Source: an uncultured Clostridia bacterium (GTDB taxonomy: Bacteria; Bacillota; Clostridia; UMGS1810). Taken from it: a stretch of DNA of 64,000 nucleotides. The notes beneath the pieces are model-generated. The model searched no databases, was not told the origin of the DNA, and saw only the letters and a program-made list of their open reading frames with translations. The position numbers and the translations under genes are program-made. This document shows positions 24,610-34,106 of this stretch, piece after piece; within the stretch, counting starts at the first letter, position 1, and every line of letters starts with the position of its first letter. The stretch spans positions 1 through 64,000 of the forward strand of contig CAJLYL010000001.1 in NCBI GenBank assembly GCA_905210855.1, in the 5' to 3' direction.

Positions 24610-27291
24610 ATGGATAAGATTTATGTAGACAGCGTTGAGAAGCTGGAAGAAGCTCTCGCGCGCACAAGAGAAGCACAGAAAAAATTTGCAACATTTACTC
24701 AGGAGCAGGTAGACAAGATTTTCTTGGCAGCTGCCTCTGCGGCAAACAAAATGCGTATCCCGCTTGCTAAACAGGCTGTTGAAGAAACAGGCATGGGAGT
24801 TGTGGAAGATAAGGTTATCAAGAACAACTACGCTGCCGAATATATTTACAATGCATACAAAGATGTTAAGACCTGCGGCGTGTTGGAAGAAGACAAGGCT
24901 TACGGCGTGACCAAAATCGCAGAGCCTGTCGGCATTGTTGCGGCGGTTATCCCGACCACAAACCCGACTTCGACCGCAATATTCAAGACCCTCATCTGCC
25001 TTAAGACAAGAAACGGCATCATCATCAGCCCCCATCCGAGAGCAAAGCTCTCCACCATCGCGGCTGCGAAGGTCGTTCTTGACGCGGCTGTCGCTGCGGG
25101 TGCACCCGAGGACATCATCGGCTGGATAGATGTGCCCAGCCTTGATATGACAAACCTTCTTATGAAAGAGGCTGATCTCATACTCGCAACGGGAGGTCCC
25201 GGCATGGTTAAGGCTGCATATTCCAGCGGAAAACCTGCTGTGGGCGTTGGCGCCGGCAACACTCCGGCAATCATAGACGAGTCTGCCGACATCATACTGG
25301 CGGTGAACTCGATTATTCACTCAAAGACATTTGACAACGGCATGATCTGCGCGTCCGAGCAGTCCGTCATCGTCCACAAGAATGTGTACGACGCGGCAAA
25401 GGCTGAGTTTGCAAAACGCGGCTGCTATTTCCTCGACCCCGAGGAGACCGAGAAGGTGCGCAAGACCATTATCATAAACGGTGCGCTCAATGCGAAGATA
25501 GTAGGACAGAAGGCGCACACAATAGCTGCACTTGCAGGCGTGGATGTGCCCGAGGGCACCAAGATCCTCATCGGTGAAGTAGAGTCGGTTGACCTCTCCG
25601 AGGAGTTTGCACACGAGAAACTCTCTCCGGTGCTCGCAATGTACAAGGCGCAGGATCTTGAGGACGCTTTTGCCAAGGCAGAGCACCTCATCGCAGACGG
25701 CGGCTACGGTCACACATCGTCAATATATCTCGACGCCGTAAACGACAGAGAAAAGATAAAAAAATTCGAGGCGCGCATGAAGACTTGCAGAATCCTCGTG
25801 AATACTCCCTCATCTCAGGGCGGTATCGGCGACCTTTACAACTTCAAGCTCAGACCGTCTCTCACACTCGGCTGCGGCTCATGGGGCGGCAACTCCGTCA
25901 GCGAGAATGTCGGCGTAAAGCACCTTATAAACATCAAAACTGTTGCCGAGAGGAGAGAGAATATGTTGTGGTTCAGAGCACCTGAAAAGGTATATTTGAA
26001 AAAAGGTTGTCTGCCGGTTGCACTTACCGAGCTTAAGACAGTCATGGGCAAGAAGAAAGCTTTCATCGTTACGGACAGCTTCCTTTATCACAACGGTTAC
26101 ACCAAGCCGATTACAGATAAGCTTGACGAAATGGGCATAGCGCACACCACATTCTTTGATGTTGCCCCTGACCCGACGCTTGCCTGCGCAAAAGAGGGTG
26201 CAAAGCAGATGAGAGACTTCGAGCCTGACTGCATCATAGCACTCGGCGGCGGCTCCGCAATGGACGCCGGCAAGATTATGTGGGTTCTCTATGAGCACCC
26301 CGAGGCAGACTTTATGGATATGGCTATGCGCTTTATGGATATCAGAAAGAGAGTATACACCTTCCCGAAGATGGGCGAGAAAGCTTACTTCATAGCTATC
26401 CCGACATCAGCAGGTACAGGTTCCGAGGTTACTCCGTTTGCGGTTATCACGGACGAAAAGACGGGTGTTAAATATCCGCTGGCAGACTATGAGCTGATGC
26501 CGAAGATGGCTATTGTGGACGCAGATTTCCATATGTCCGCTCCTAAGGGCCTCACTTCTGCATCCGGTATTGACGCGGTATCCCACGCACTTGAGGCTTA
26601 TGCTGCAATGCTCGCAACAGACTTTACAGACGGCCTTGCGCTCAAGGCTCTCAAGATTATATTTGAATATCTCCCCCGTGCATACGACAACGGACAGAAT
26701 GACCCTGTTGCACGTGAGAAGATGGCAAACGCAGCTACAATGGCAGGTATGGCATTTGCAAATGCATTCCTGGGAGTATGCCACTCTATGGCACACAAAC
26801 TCGGCGCATTCCACCATCTGCCGCACGGCGTAGCAAATGCGCTCATGCTTGAAGAGGTGCTTCGTTTCAACGCGAGCGAGACTCCGGCAAAAATGGGTAC
26901 TTTTCCGCAGTATGACCATCCGCACACCCTGGCACGCTATGCCGAGGTTGCAGATTATCTCGGTCTCGGCGGCAACACCGATGAGGAGAAACTCGAGAAC
27001 CTCATCAAAGCTGTCAACGACCTTAAGGCAAGAGTCGGCATAAAGCCCACCATCAAGGACTACGGCATTGACGAAAAAGATTTCCTCGACAGACTGGACG
27101 ACATGGTTGAGCAGGCATTTGACGACCAGTGCACGGGCGCTAACCCGAGATATCCGCTCATGAGCGAGATAAAGCAGATGTATCTGAATGCTTATTACGG
27201 CGGAAAACACTTTGCCGAGGCGGATTTGCCCGGAAGTGAAAAGAAAGCAGCAAGCCGCACAACAAAAGGCGGAAAAAATAAAAAGAACTAA
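24610..27291 (+). CDS. adhE: Bifunctional acetaldehyde-CoA/alcohol dehydrogenase
   Basis: The 893-residue protein has an N-terminal CoA-acylating aldehyde dehydrogenase (about 1-430; catalytic C247 in GMICASEQ, NAD site VGVGAGNTPA) fused to a C-terminal iron-dependent alcohol dehydrogenase (about 460-870; GGGSAMDAGKIM, and metal-binding residues in DAVSHALEAY and CHSMAHKLGAFHHLPHG). It reduces acetyl-CoA to ethanol with two NADH, regenerating NAD+ during fermentation, and family members form filaments (spirosomes). Length and order are standard, with a lysine-rich C-terminal tail. Expression is probably controlled by Rex through the operator at 24569-24586. A small kinase gene follows 18 bases downstream. 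Confidence 0.98.
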   Translation: MDKIYVDSVEKLEEALARTREAQKKFATFTQEQVDKIFLAAASAANKMRIPLAKQAVEETGMGVVEDKVIKNNYAAEYIYNAYKDVKTCGVLEEDKAYGVTKIAEPVGIVAAVIPTTNPTSTAIFKTLICLKTRNGIIISPHPRAKLSTIAAAKVVLDAAVAAGAPEDIIGWIDVPSLDMTNLLMKEADLILATGGPGMVKAAYSSGKPAVGVGAGNTPAIIDESADIILAVNSIIHSKTFDNGMICASEQSVIVHKNVYDAAKAEFAKRGCYFLDPEETEKVRKTIIINGALNAKIVGQKAHTIAALAGVDVPEGTKILIGEVESVDLSEEFAHEKLSPVLAMYKAQDLEDAFAKAEHLIADGGYGHTSSIYLDAVNDREKIKKFEARMKTCRILVNTPSSQGGIGDLYNFKLRPSLTLGCGSWGGNSVSENVGVKHLINIKTVAERRENMLWFRAPEKVYLKKGCLPVALTELKTVMGKKKAFIVTDSFLYHNGYTKPITDKLDEMGIAHTTFFDVAPDPTLACAKEGAKQMRDFEPDCIIALGGGSAMDAGKIMWVLYEHPEADFMDMAMRFMDIRKRVYTFPKMGEKAYFIAIPTSAGTGSEVTPFAVITDEKTGVKYPLADYELMPKMAIVDADFHMSAPKGLTSASGIDAVSHALEAYAAMLATDFTDGLALKALKIIFEYLPRAYDNGQNDPVAREKMANAATMAGMAFANAFLGVCHSMAHKLGAFHHLPHGVANALMLEEVLRFNASETPAKMGTFPQYDHPHTLARYAEVADYLGLGGNTDEEKLENLIKAVNDLKARVGIKPTIKDYGIDEKDFLDRLDDMVEQAFDDQCTGANPRYPLMSEIKQMYLNAYYGGKHFAEADLPGSEKKAASRTTKGGKNKKN

Positions 27292-27309
27292 TATAAGGAG
27301 GCAGCGGGT

Positions 27310-28059
27310 ATGAAACTGGATAAGGTAATTGCAGTAAGAAATTCCAAGACGGTTTATCGTGACGGCGACCTTTGTGTAAAGGTATTTGATGAGGATTTCT
27401 CAAAAGCCGATGTTCTCAACGAGGCGCTTAACCAGGCGCGCATTGAGGAAACGGGACTTAATATACCTAAGGTTCACGAGGTTATGACGATTGACGGCAA
27501 GTGGGCGATAGTGTCCGACTATATCAAGGGCAAGACGCTTGCACAGCTCATGGAGGAGCACCCCGAAAAGAAAGACGAGTATATCGAACAGCTGGTTGAC
27601 CTTCAGCTTGAGGTGAACTCCAAGGAGTGCCCCTTGCTCAACAAGCTGCGCGACAAGATGCAGACTAAAATCAGTCAGACGCAGCTCGACGCCACCACGA
27701 GATATGAGTTGCACACAAGGCTTAACGGAATGCCCAAGCACAACAAGGTATGCCACGGCGATTTCAACCCGAGCAATATCATCATTACCGATGACGGCAA
27801 GGCGTTCATCATCGACTGGTCACACGCTACGCAGGGCAATGCGTCCGCAGACGCAGCGAGAACTTATCTGCTGTTCTGGCTCGACGGCGATATAGACGGT
27901 GCCAAGAAATATCTTGACCTCTTCTGCCAAAAGAGCAACACCGCAAAGCAGTATGTGCAGAAATGGATGCCGATTGTTGCGGCGTCGCAGTCAGTCAAGG
28001 GCAATGACAAGGAGAAAGAGTTCCTGCTTTCCTGGGTTGATGTCGTGGACTATGAGTAA
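27310..28059 (+). CDS. Aminoglycoside phosphotransferase/choline kinase-fold protein
   Basis: The 249-residue protein has a protein-kinase-like fold. Residues about 25-100 form a small N-lobe (VSDYIKGKTLAQLM hinge). The catalytic loop is VCHGDFNPSNIII (HGD..N), and the metal-binding aspartate is in AFIIDWSHATQGN. It resembles the small clostridial APH/ChoK family (TIGR02172-like), whose substrates are mostly unknown. AAGGAGG precedes the ATG, and the 18-base gap after adhE suggests co-transcription. Nothing here specifically indicates antibiotic resistance. Confidence 0.85.
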   Translation: MKLDKVIAVRNSKTVYRDGDLCVKVFDEDFSKADVLNEALNQARIEETGLNIPKVHEVMTIDGKWAIVSDYIKGKTLAQLMEEHPEKKDEYIEQLVDLQLEVNSKECPLLNKLRDKMQTKISQTQLDATTRYELHTRLNGMPKHNKVCHGDFNPSNIIITDDGKAFIIDWSHATQGNASADAARTYLLFWLDGDIDGAKKYLDLFCQKSNTAKQYVQKWMPIVAASQSVKGNDKEKEFLLSWVDVVDYE

Positions 28060-28349
28060 TGCGGAATTATGAATAATGCTGAATTCGGAATGCGGAATTC
28101 GGAATGACGGAAAGCCTCCCTTGCCCTAAAGGGAGGTGCCGCCATATTGGCACATGAATCCCCCGGTCAGTGCGTAGGGGCGGGGTTCTACTCCGCCCGA
28201 TTGGTGCGAAATTGACAAAACACGGGCAGAGCAAAGCCCTGCCCTACGACGGTTGGGCGGTAGAAATGTGTGATTAATGAATGGTTGCGCGCAAAATAAT
28301 AAATGAATAATGAATTGCACCTAAAGGTGCATTAAAAAGGAGATTTGTC
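28060..28349. repeat. Intergenic region filled with small repeats
   Basis: The stretch holds GAATTATGAATAATG/GAATTCGGAATG tandem units (28062-28105), a CTCCC/GGGAG hairpin (near 28116-28135), two inverted CGTAGGG-type hairpins facing each other (28174-28199 and 28223-28248), another AATAATGAATT unit, and a TGCACCT/AGGTGCA hairpin just before the next ribosome site. I see no gene in it. A terminator for the adhE operon may be among the hairpins, but none has a clear T-run. Confidence 0.6.
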
Positions 28350-28592
28350 ATGAAAATAACTGTATGTATCGGCAGCTCATGTCACATCAAGGGTTCACGG
28401 CAGATTGTAGAGCAGCTCCAGCACTTCATTTCGGAAAACGGACTTAAAGATAAGGTCGAACTCGGCGGAACATTCTGCATGGGCAGATGTCAGGACGGCG
28501 TCTGTCTCACTCTCGACGACAAGTTTTTCTCCGTTACGCCCGAGACGATAAAGGACTTTTTCGAGGAAAATGTCCTCAAGGCTCTTGCCTGA
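28350..28592 (+). CDS. Thioredoxin-like [2Fe-2S] ferredoxin
   Basis: The 80-residue protein starts MKITVCIGSSCHIKGS. Cysteines at C6, C11, C43 and C47 give the Cx4C...Cx3C pattern of thioredoxin-like [2Fe-2S] ferredoxins (NuoE/HydC C-terminal type); C52 is extra. Such small proteins carry electrons between NAD(P)H modules and hydrogenases or act as sensors. It is the first gene of a block with two hydrogenase-type proteins and a phosphatase, 21 bases before the next start. AAGGAG precedes the ATG. Confidence 0.9.
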   Translation: MKITVCIGSSCHIKGSRQIVEQLQHFISENGLKDKVELGGTFCMGRCQDGVCLTLDDKFFSVTPETIKDFFEENVLKALA

Positions 28593-28613
28593 TTCGGAAA
28601 GGATGTGACGAGT

Positions 28614-30290
28614 ATGCCGGATTGTCTGACCCTAAAAAAGTCAAACTGCAAGAACTGTTACAAATGCATCCGCCACTGCCCCGTTAAGTCAATCAGATTT
28701 TCGGGGAATCAGGCACACATAGTCGGCAATGAATGTATTCTTTGCGGCCACTGTTTTGTGGTCTGTCCGCAGAATGCGAAAGAAATTGTTGACGAGACAG
28801 AAAAAGTAAAACTTTTTTTGCGCGGCGGCTCACCCGTATATGTGAGCATGGCACCTTCGTTTGTCGCTAACTACGACGGCGTGGGTATAGGCGCTATGCG
28901 CTCCGCACTCAAAAAACTCGGGTTTGATGAGGTGGAGGAGACCGCTGTGGGCGCAACTATTGTAAAAAATGAATATGAACGCATACTTGAACAGGAGGAG
29001 AGGGATATTGTCATCTCCTCCTGTTGTCATGCAGTCAATTTGCTGATTCAAAAGTATTTTCCGTCCGAGCTTAAGTATCTTGCCGATGTGGTGTCGCCCA
29101 TGCAGGCGCACTGCCTCGACATAAAACGCCGCTGCCCCGACGCCAAGACGGTGTTCGTCGGCCCGTGCGTTGCAAAAAAAGACGAGGCGGAGCACTACGC
29201 CGGCATTGTGGACGCTGTGCTCACCTTTGAGGAACTGAGCAATATGCTGTCCGAGGCAGGCATAGAGCCTGAGCACGAGATGGACTCCGACAATGAGAGC
29301 CGCGCCAGGTTTTTCCCGACTGTCGGCGGCATCCTCAAGACCATGACGAAAGATATGCCCGACTACACATACATGGCGATAGACGGCACCGAGAACTGCA
29401 TTGCCGCGCTGCGCGATATTGAGAGCGGCAAGATACATAAGTGCTTCATAGAGATGTCGTCGTGCGTGGGCAGCTGCATAGGCGGCCCCGTCATGGAAAA
29501 ATACCACCGCTCGCCCGTCAGGGATTACATGACTGTGGCAGATTTTGCCGGAAAGGCGGATTTTGCCGTGGAGCAGCCGGAGACGGTGGACATAAAAAAG
29601 AATTTTGAATATATAGAGCACAAGCTGAAGATGCCGAGCGAGGACGAGATAACCGACATTCTGCACCAGATGGGCAAGATGAAACCTTCCGATGAGCTCA
29701 ACTGCGGCTCCTGCGGCTACGACAGCTGCCGCGAGAAAGCCGTTGCCATCTTCCAGGGCAAGGCGGAGATATCCATGTGTCTGCCGTACCTCATGGAAAA
29801 GGCGGAGAGCTTCTCGGACAACATAGTGAACAACACGCCAAACGGCATTGTCGTGCTCAACGAGCGGCTTGAGGTTCAGCAGGTGAACGAGGCTGCGCGC
29901 GAGATAATGTGCATCCGCTCCGTGAGCGATATCCTCGGAGACCAGGTGGTGCGCATACTTGATCCGGACATCTTTCTTCAGGTGCTCGAGACGGGCAAAG
30001 AGGTGCGCAACAAGCGAACTTATCTTGCCGAATACAAAAAATATGTGGAGCAGACGGTTGTGTATGACAGCGGCAACAGGCTGCTGATTTGCATAATGCG
30101 CGATGTGTCCGACGAGGAGAACGAGAGGGAGCGCAAGGAGGTCATCAGCAAAAAGACAATCGAGACCGCAGACAAGGTTGTTGACAAGCAGATGAGAATA
30201 GTCCAGGAGATAGCGTCTCTGCTCGGCGAGACTGCCGCGGAGACAAAAATAGCCCTCTCCAAGCTGAAGGAGTCGATAAGCGATGAATAA
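28614..30290 (+). CDS. PAS-containing [FeFe] hydrogenase-like protein (sensory type)
   Basis: The 558-residue protein starts at the ATG at 28614, with AAAGGA correctly spaced; an in-frame GTG at 28605 lies too close. Domains: two [4Fe-4S] motifs (CKNCYKCIRHCP and CILCGHCFVVCP, residues 10-60); an H-cluster domain with loops SSCCHAV, GPCVAKKDE and MSSCVGSCIGG (about 90-350); an Fe-S domain CGSCGYDSCREKA...C (about 365-400); and a PAS domain (about 405-500) with a helical tail. The non-canonical histidine after SSCC and the PAS domain match group C/D sensory-type enzymes rather than bulk H2 producers. It overlaps the phosphatase gene by 8 bases, suggesting H2 or redox sensing coupled to dephosphorylation. 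Confidence 0.9.
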   Translation: MPDCLTLKKSNCKNCYKCIRHCPVKSIRFSGNQAHIVGNECILCGHCFVVCPQNAKEIVDETEKVKLFLRGGSPVYVSMAPSFVANYDGVGIGAMRSALKKLGFDEVEETAVGATIVKNEYERILEQEERDIVISSCCHAVNLLIQKYFPSELKYLADVVSPMQAHCLDIKRRCPDAKTVFVGPCVAKKDEAEHYAGIVDAVLTFEELSNMLSEAGIEPEHEMDSDNESRARFFPTVGGILKTMTKDMPDYTYMAIDGTENCIAALRDIESGKIHKCFIEMSSCVGSCIGGPVMEKYHRSPVRDYMTVADFAGKADFAVEQPETVDIKKNFEYIEHKLKMPSEDEITDILHQMGKMKPSDELNCGSCGYDSCREKAVAIFQGKAEISMCLPYLMEKAESFSDNIVNNTPNGIVVLNERLEVQQVNEAAREIMCIRSVSDILGDQVVRILDPDIFLQVLETGKEVRNKRTYLAEYKKYVEQTVVYDSGNRLLICIMRDVSDEENERERKEVISKKTIETADKVVDKQMRIVQEIASLLGETAAETKIALSKLKESISDE

Positions 30291-31455
30291 TCTGTGCGCT
30301 GAGATTGGCTACAAGAGCGTAAACCACGTGGGGGAACAGCTCTGCGGCGACCATGTTGAGGTAATAGACCATGACGAAAACTCCACCGTGGTGGTGCTTG
30401 CGGACGGACTCGGCAGCGGAGTAAAGGCAAGCATACTCTCCACGCTGACTTCAAAAATCATCTCGACCATGATTGCCGAGGGGCTGAAGATTGAGGACTG
30501 TGTGGAGACAATCGCCGCTACTCTGCCCGTGTGCTCGGTGCGTGGTGTGGCGTATTCCACCTTTACCATAGTGCACCTTATAGACAGTGAGGTTGCCGAG
30601 GTGATTCAGTACGACAACCCCCAGCTGATACTCATCCGCGACGGGGTAAATTTTGATTACCCCAAGACGGAACTTAACATAGACGGAAAGAAAATCTACA
30701 AATCCGTGATAGACTTGCAAAACAATGATATATTTATAGCCATGAGCGACGGCTGTCCTCACGCCGGCATCGGCACATCATATAATTTCGGCTGGAGCAG
30801 GGATGATATAATAGAGTTTATGGAACCTGTGTCGGTTGCCGGCTACACGGCAAAAACCCTCTCCACCATACTCGTGGACGAGTGCAACAGGCTCTATGGC
30901 GGCGAGCCGGGCGATGATGCCACGGCTTGTGTTATCAGAATTCGGGAGAGAGAGCCGATGAACATCCTCTTTGGCCCGCCGTCAAACCGCGACGACAGCA
31001 ACCGCATGATGTCGCTGTTCTTCTCCAAAAAGGGCAAGCACATAGTCTGCGGCGGCACCACCTCTACCATTGCGGCAAAGTATCTGCGCAAACCGCTGCG
31101 CGCCAGCCTCAGCTATGAGGAATCCGATGTGCCGCCTATGGGTGAGATAGAGGGAGTTGACCTTGTGACCGAGGGCGTCATCACCATAAACAAGGTGCTC
31201 ACCTATGCAAAGGACTATCTGAACGACAATGAGACCTACACCCAATGGTGCTTCAAGCACGACGGTGCTTCTCAGATAGCGCGGCTGCTTTTTGAGGAGG
31301 CTACCGATATTAATTTCTATGTCGGCAGGGCGATTAATCCGGCGCACCAGAATCCGGAGCTGCCGATTAATTTTAACATAAAGATGAACCTTGTAGAGGA
31401 GCTGTCGCAGTGTCTGCGGCAGATGGGCAAGAGAATTAAAATCAGTTATTTTTAA
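30283..31455 (+). CDS. SpoIIE-type PP2C serine/threonine phosphatase
   Basis: The 390-residue protein has a PP2C/SpoIIE catalytic domain in its N-terminal 220 residues: CGDHVEVI, VVVLADGLGSGVKAS, IFIAMSDGCPHAG and GEPGDDATACVIRI, which carry the metal-binding aspartates. The C-terminal 160 residues contain a CGGTTSTIAAKYL motif and no domain I can name with confidence. It has no membrane segment. Phosphatases of this kind are known beside sensory hydrogenases in clostridia and may relay a redox signal to a partner-switching regulator. It overlaps the upstream gene by 8 bases, and the next hydrogenase starts 16 bases later. Confidence 0.88.
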   Translation: MNNLCAEIGYKSVNHVGEQLCGDHVEVIDHDENSTVVVLADGLGSGVKASILSTLTSKIISTMIAEGLKIEDCVETIAATLPVCSVRGVAYSTFTIVHLIDSEVAEVIQYDNPQLILIRDGVNFDYPKTELNIDGKKIYKSVIDLQNNDIFIAMSDGCPHAGIGTSYNFGWSRDDIIEFMEPVSVAGYTAKTLSTILVDECNRLYGGEPGDDATACVIRIREREPMNILFGPPSNRDDSNRMMSLFFSKKGKHIVCGGTTSTIAAKYLRKPLRASLSYEESDVPPMGEIEGVDLVTEGVITINKVLTYAKDYLNDNETYTQWCFKHDGASQIARLLFEEATDINFYVGRAINPAHQNPELPINFNIKMNLVEELSQCLRQMGKRIKISYF

Positions 31456-31470
31456 GCGGAGGAACGAAAA

Positions 31471-32895
31471 ATGAGAAAATTTGATACAACCGTGCAGGAT
31501 ATCAAATACCGAGTGCTGCGCGAAGTTGCAAAAATGGCATGGAACGACACCCTGGCTAAACACTCAATTGACATTCCGCAAATGATAGTGCCCGGCAAGA
31601 ACCCCACCATGCGCTGCTGCGTGTACAAGGAGAGGGCTATCCTGGGCGAAAGAGTAAAACTCGCTATGGGCGGCAACGAGAATAACCCGAATGTGATAGA
31701 GGTGATAGACATTGCCTGTGACGAGTGCCCTGTCGGCGGCTACGAGGTCACCGTGTCGTGCCGCGGCTGCCTTGCGCATCGGTGCGAAAATGCCTGTCGT
31801 TTCGGCGCTATCACCTTTGACGAACATCATGCTGCCCACATAGATAAATCCAAATGTAGGGAGTGCGGCGCCTGCTCCAAGGTCTGTCCGTACAACGCTA
31901 TTACAAATCACATACGCCCCTGTCAGAATGCCTGCAAGGTTAAGGCGATAAACATTAATGACGACAAGGCGGCGGTCATAGACAACGACAAGTGCATATC
32001 ATGCGGAGCTTGTGTGTACCAGTGTCCATTCGGAGCAATTACGGACAAATCGCAGATTGTTGACGTGGTGGAACTCTTAAAGAACGCCAAGGCGGAGGGC
32101 AGCGGAAAGACATACGCCGTGGTTGCACCGTCTATATCCAGTCAGTTTACATATGCGCGCCTCGGTCAAGTGATTACGGGGTTGAAAAATTTAGGGTTTC
32201 ACACCGTAATAGAGGCGGCTCTCGGTGCGGACATGGTAGCGCAGGCGGAATCGCGCGAACTTGCGGAGAAAGGTTTTCTCACAAGCTCGTGTTGTCCGGC
32301 ATTTGTCAGCTATATAAAGAAAAACTTTCCGCAGCTGATCGGGAATGTATCGCATAATCTTTCGCCTATGGCGACCATATCCAAGTACATCAAGGACACC
32401 ACGGAGAATGCGAAGATTGTTTTTATAGGCCCGTGCACGGCAAAGAAAGCAGAGGTCAGGCTCGACGGTGTGAGACCCTATGTTGACGCTGTGCTCACCT
32501 TTGAGGAACTCCAGGCATTGTTTGACAGCAGGGATATAGACATCACTGCGCTCGGCGACGGTGTGCTGGATAACGCGTCATATTTCGGCAGAATATTTGC
32601 GCGGTGCGGCGGACTTGCCGACGCCGTGGCTCAAGGCTTAAAGGAACAGGGACTGGATGATTTTGAACTCAAGGCAGTGTCGTGCGACGGCATTGAGCAG
32701 TGCAAGGTGGCTCTGCTCAAAAAGAACAAAGGCGTGCTCGACGCCAACTTCATAGAGGGCATGGCTTGCATAGGCGGCTGCATAGGCGGTGCAGGGTGTC
32801 TTACCCACGGGCCAAAGGATAAGGCAGAGGTGGATAAATACGGGCGCGAAGCACTGGAGAAAACCATCGCCGACGCGGTGGCGGTGCTGAGGTAA
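31471..32895 (+). CDS. [FeFe] hydrogenase, group B-like
   Basis: The 474-residue protein has a cysteine-rich N-terminal part with several [4Fe-4S] motifs (CRGCLAHRCENACRFGA, CRECGACSKVCPYNA, CISCGACVYQCPFGA, residues about 90-200). The H-cluster domain has the loops TSSCCPAF, GPCTAKKAE and EGMACIGGCIGGAG. These signatures match the ferredoxin-linked group B-type enzymes of gut Clostridia, which are thought to evolve H2 from reduced ferredoxin. GGAGG precedes the ATG, 16 bases after the phosphatase. Maturases HydE, HydF and HydG are not in the window, so assembly relies on genes elsewhere; iscS and iscU are close by. Confidence 0.93.
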   Translation: MRKFDTTVQDIKYRVLREVAKMAWNDTLAKHSIDIPQMIVPGKNPTMRCCVYKERAILGERVKLAMGGNENNPNVIEVIDIACDECPVGGYEVTVSCRGCLAHRCENACRFGAITFDEHHAAHIDKSKCRECGACSKVCPYNAITNHIRPCQNACKVKAININDDKAAVIDNDKCISCGACVYQCPFGAITDKSQIVDVVELLKNAKAEGSGKTYAVVAPSISSQFTYARLGQVITGLKNLGFHTVIEAALGADMVAQAESRELAEKGFLTSSCCPAFVSYIKKNFPQLIGNVSHNLSPMATISKYIKDTTENAKIVFIGPCTAKKAEVRLDGVRPYVDAVLTFEELQALFDSRDIDITALGDGVLDNASYFGRIFARCGGLADAVAQGLKEQGLDDFELKAVSCDGIEQCKVALLKKNKGVLDANFIEGMACIGGCIGGAGCLTHGPKDKAEVDKYGREALEKTIADAVAVLR

Positions 32896-32951
32896 TTTAT
32901 AATGCATAATTATGCGCGCAGCGCAATTCATTAAATTAGGAGGAGACAATC
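32896..32951. repeat. ATAATGCATAATTATGCGCGCAGCG-type spacer repeat
   Basis: The gap between hydrogenase and flavodiiron genes contains TAATGCATAATTATG, GCGCGCAGCGC and AATTCATTA. A variant (AATAATGCGCGCAGCGGAATTCAT) fills the next gap at 34104-34131. AGGAGG for the next gene ends it. Confidence 0.6.
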
Positions 32952-34106
32952 ATGCAAATAACAAATGACATAAAATACATTGGCGTAAACGACCGAACCA
33001 TCGACCTTTTTGAAGGTCAATTCACCGTGGAAAACGGCATGGCATACAATTCGTATGTCATCACCGATGAAAAAATCGCCGTGTTCGACACGGTGGACGC
33101 TCGTTTCGGCGGCGAATGGCTCGCCAATCTGAACTCGGCGCTCGGCGGCAGAACACCGGATTATCTCATAGTACAGCACATGGAGCCTGACCACTCGGCG
33201 AACATTGCAGCCTTTGCGCAAAAATATCCGTCCGCCGGAATTGCGGCGAGCGCCAAGGCATTTGTCATGATGAAACAGTTCTTCGGCACGGATTTTGCCG
33301 ACAGGCAGCTTGTTGTGGGCGAGGGCGACACCCTCAGTCTCGGACGGCACACCCTCACATTCCTCACCGCGCCAATGGTGCATTGGCCCGAGGTAATCGT
33401 GACCTATGACGATTGCGGCAAGGTGCTTTTCTCCGCAGACGGTTTCGGCAAATTCGGCGCGCTCGACGCGGACGAGGACTGGGCGTGCGAGGCGCGCAGA
33501 TATTATTTCGGCATAGTCGGCAAGTACGGCGCACCGGTTCAGGGTCTGCTCAAAAAGGCTGCCGGACTTGATATTGAAAAAATCTGTCCGCTCCACGGGC
33601 CTGTCCTTACAGAGAATCTTGATTATTATCTGGATCTTTACAACACATGGTCGTCATACGGAGTGGAATCGGACGGCGTAACGGTTGCCTACACCTCGGT
33701 TTACGGCAACACCAGGCAGGCGGCGGAGTACCTTGCGGACAGACTGCGCGAAAAGGGCTGCCCCAAGGTTGCGCTTAATGACCTTGCGCGGTGCGACATG
33801 GCAGAGGCGGTGGAGGACGCTTTCCGTTACGGAAAACTTGTGCTTGCCACCACCACTTACAACGGCGACATCTTCCCGTTTATGCGCACATTTATCGAGG
33901 CGCTGCGTGAGAGGGGTTATCAAAACCGCCGTATAGGATTTGCAGAGAACGGCAGCTGGGCGCCGACGGCAGCGCGCATTATGAGGCAGCTGCTTGAGGG
34001 CGGCAAAAATCTTGAGTTTGCCGATACGGTTGTCACGGTTAAGTCGGCGGTGACGGACGAAAATAAGGCGCAGCTTGATAAGCTGGCGGATGAAATGCTT
34101 GCATAA
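32952..34106 (+). CDS. Flavodiiron protein (FprA family, O2/NO reductase)
   Basis: The 384-residue protein has an N-terminal beta-lactamase-like diiron domain (about 1-250) and a C-terminal flavodoxin domain (VAYTSVYGNTRQAAEYLADRL, about 255-384). Diiron ligands are visible in HMEPDHS (H76, E78, D80, H81), MVHWPE, SADGFGKFG and LHGPVL. The family reduces O2 to water or NO to N2O using FMN, and in anaerobes it protects oxygen-sensitive enzymes. Its place right after the oxygen-labile hydrogenase fits that role. It has its own AGGAGG, and no rubredoxin gene adjoins it. Confidence 0.95.
   Translation: MQITNDIKYIGVNDRTIDLFEGQFTVENGMAYNSYVITDEKIAVFDTVDARFGGEWLANLNSALGGRTPDYLIVQHMEPDHSANIAAFAQKYPSAGIAASAKAFVMMKQFFGTDFADRQLVVGEGDTLSLGRHTLTFLTAPMVHWPEVIVTYDDCGKVLFSADGFGKFGALDADEDWACEARRYYFGIVGKYGAPVQGLLKKAAGLDIEKICPLHGPVLTENLDYYLDLYNTWSSYGVESDGVTVAYTSVYGNTRQAAEYLADRLREKGCPKVALNDLARCDMAEAVEDAFRYGKLVLATTTYNGDIFPFMRTFIEALRERGYQNRRIGFAENGSWAPTAARIMRQLLEGGKNLEFADTVVTVKSAVTDENKAQLDKLADEMLA

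Noticed and set aside
27310..28059. Aminoglycoside resistance gene
   Set aside because: Only the general APH/choline kinase fold is visible, and the gene follows adhE; nothing points to antibiotic binding.
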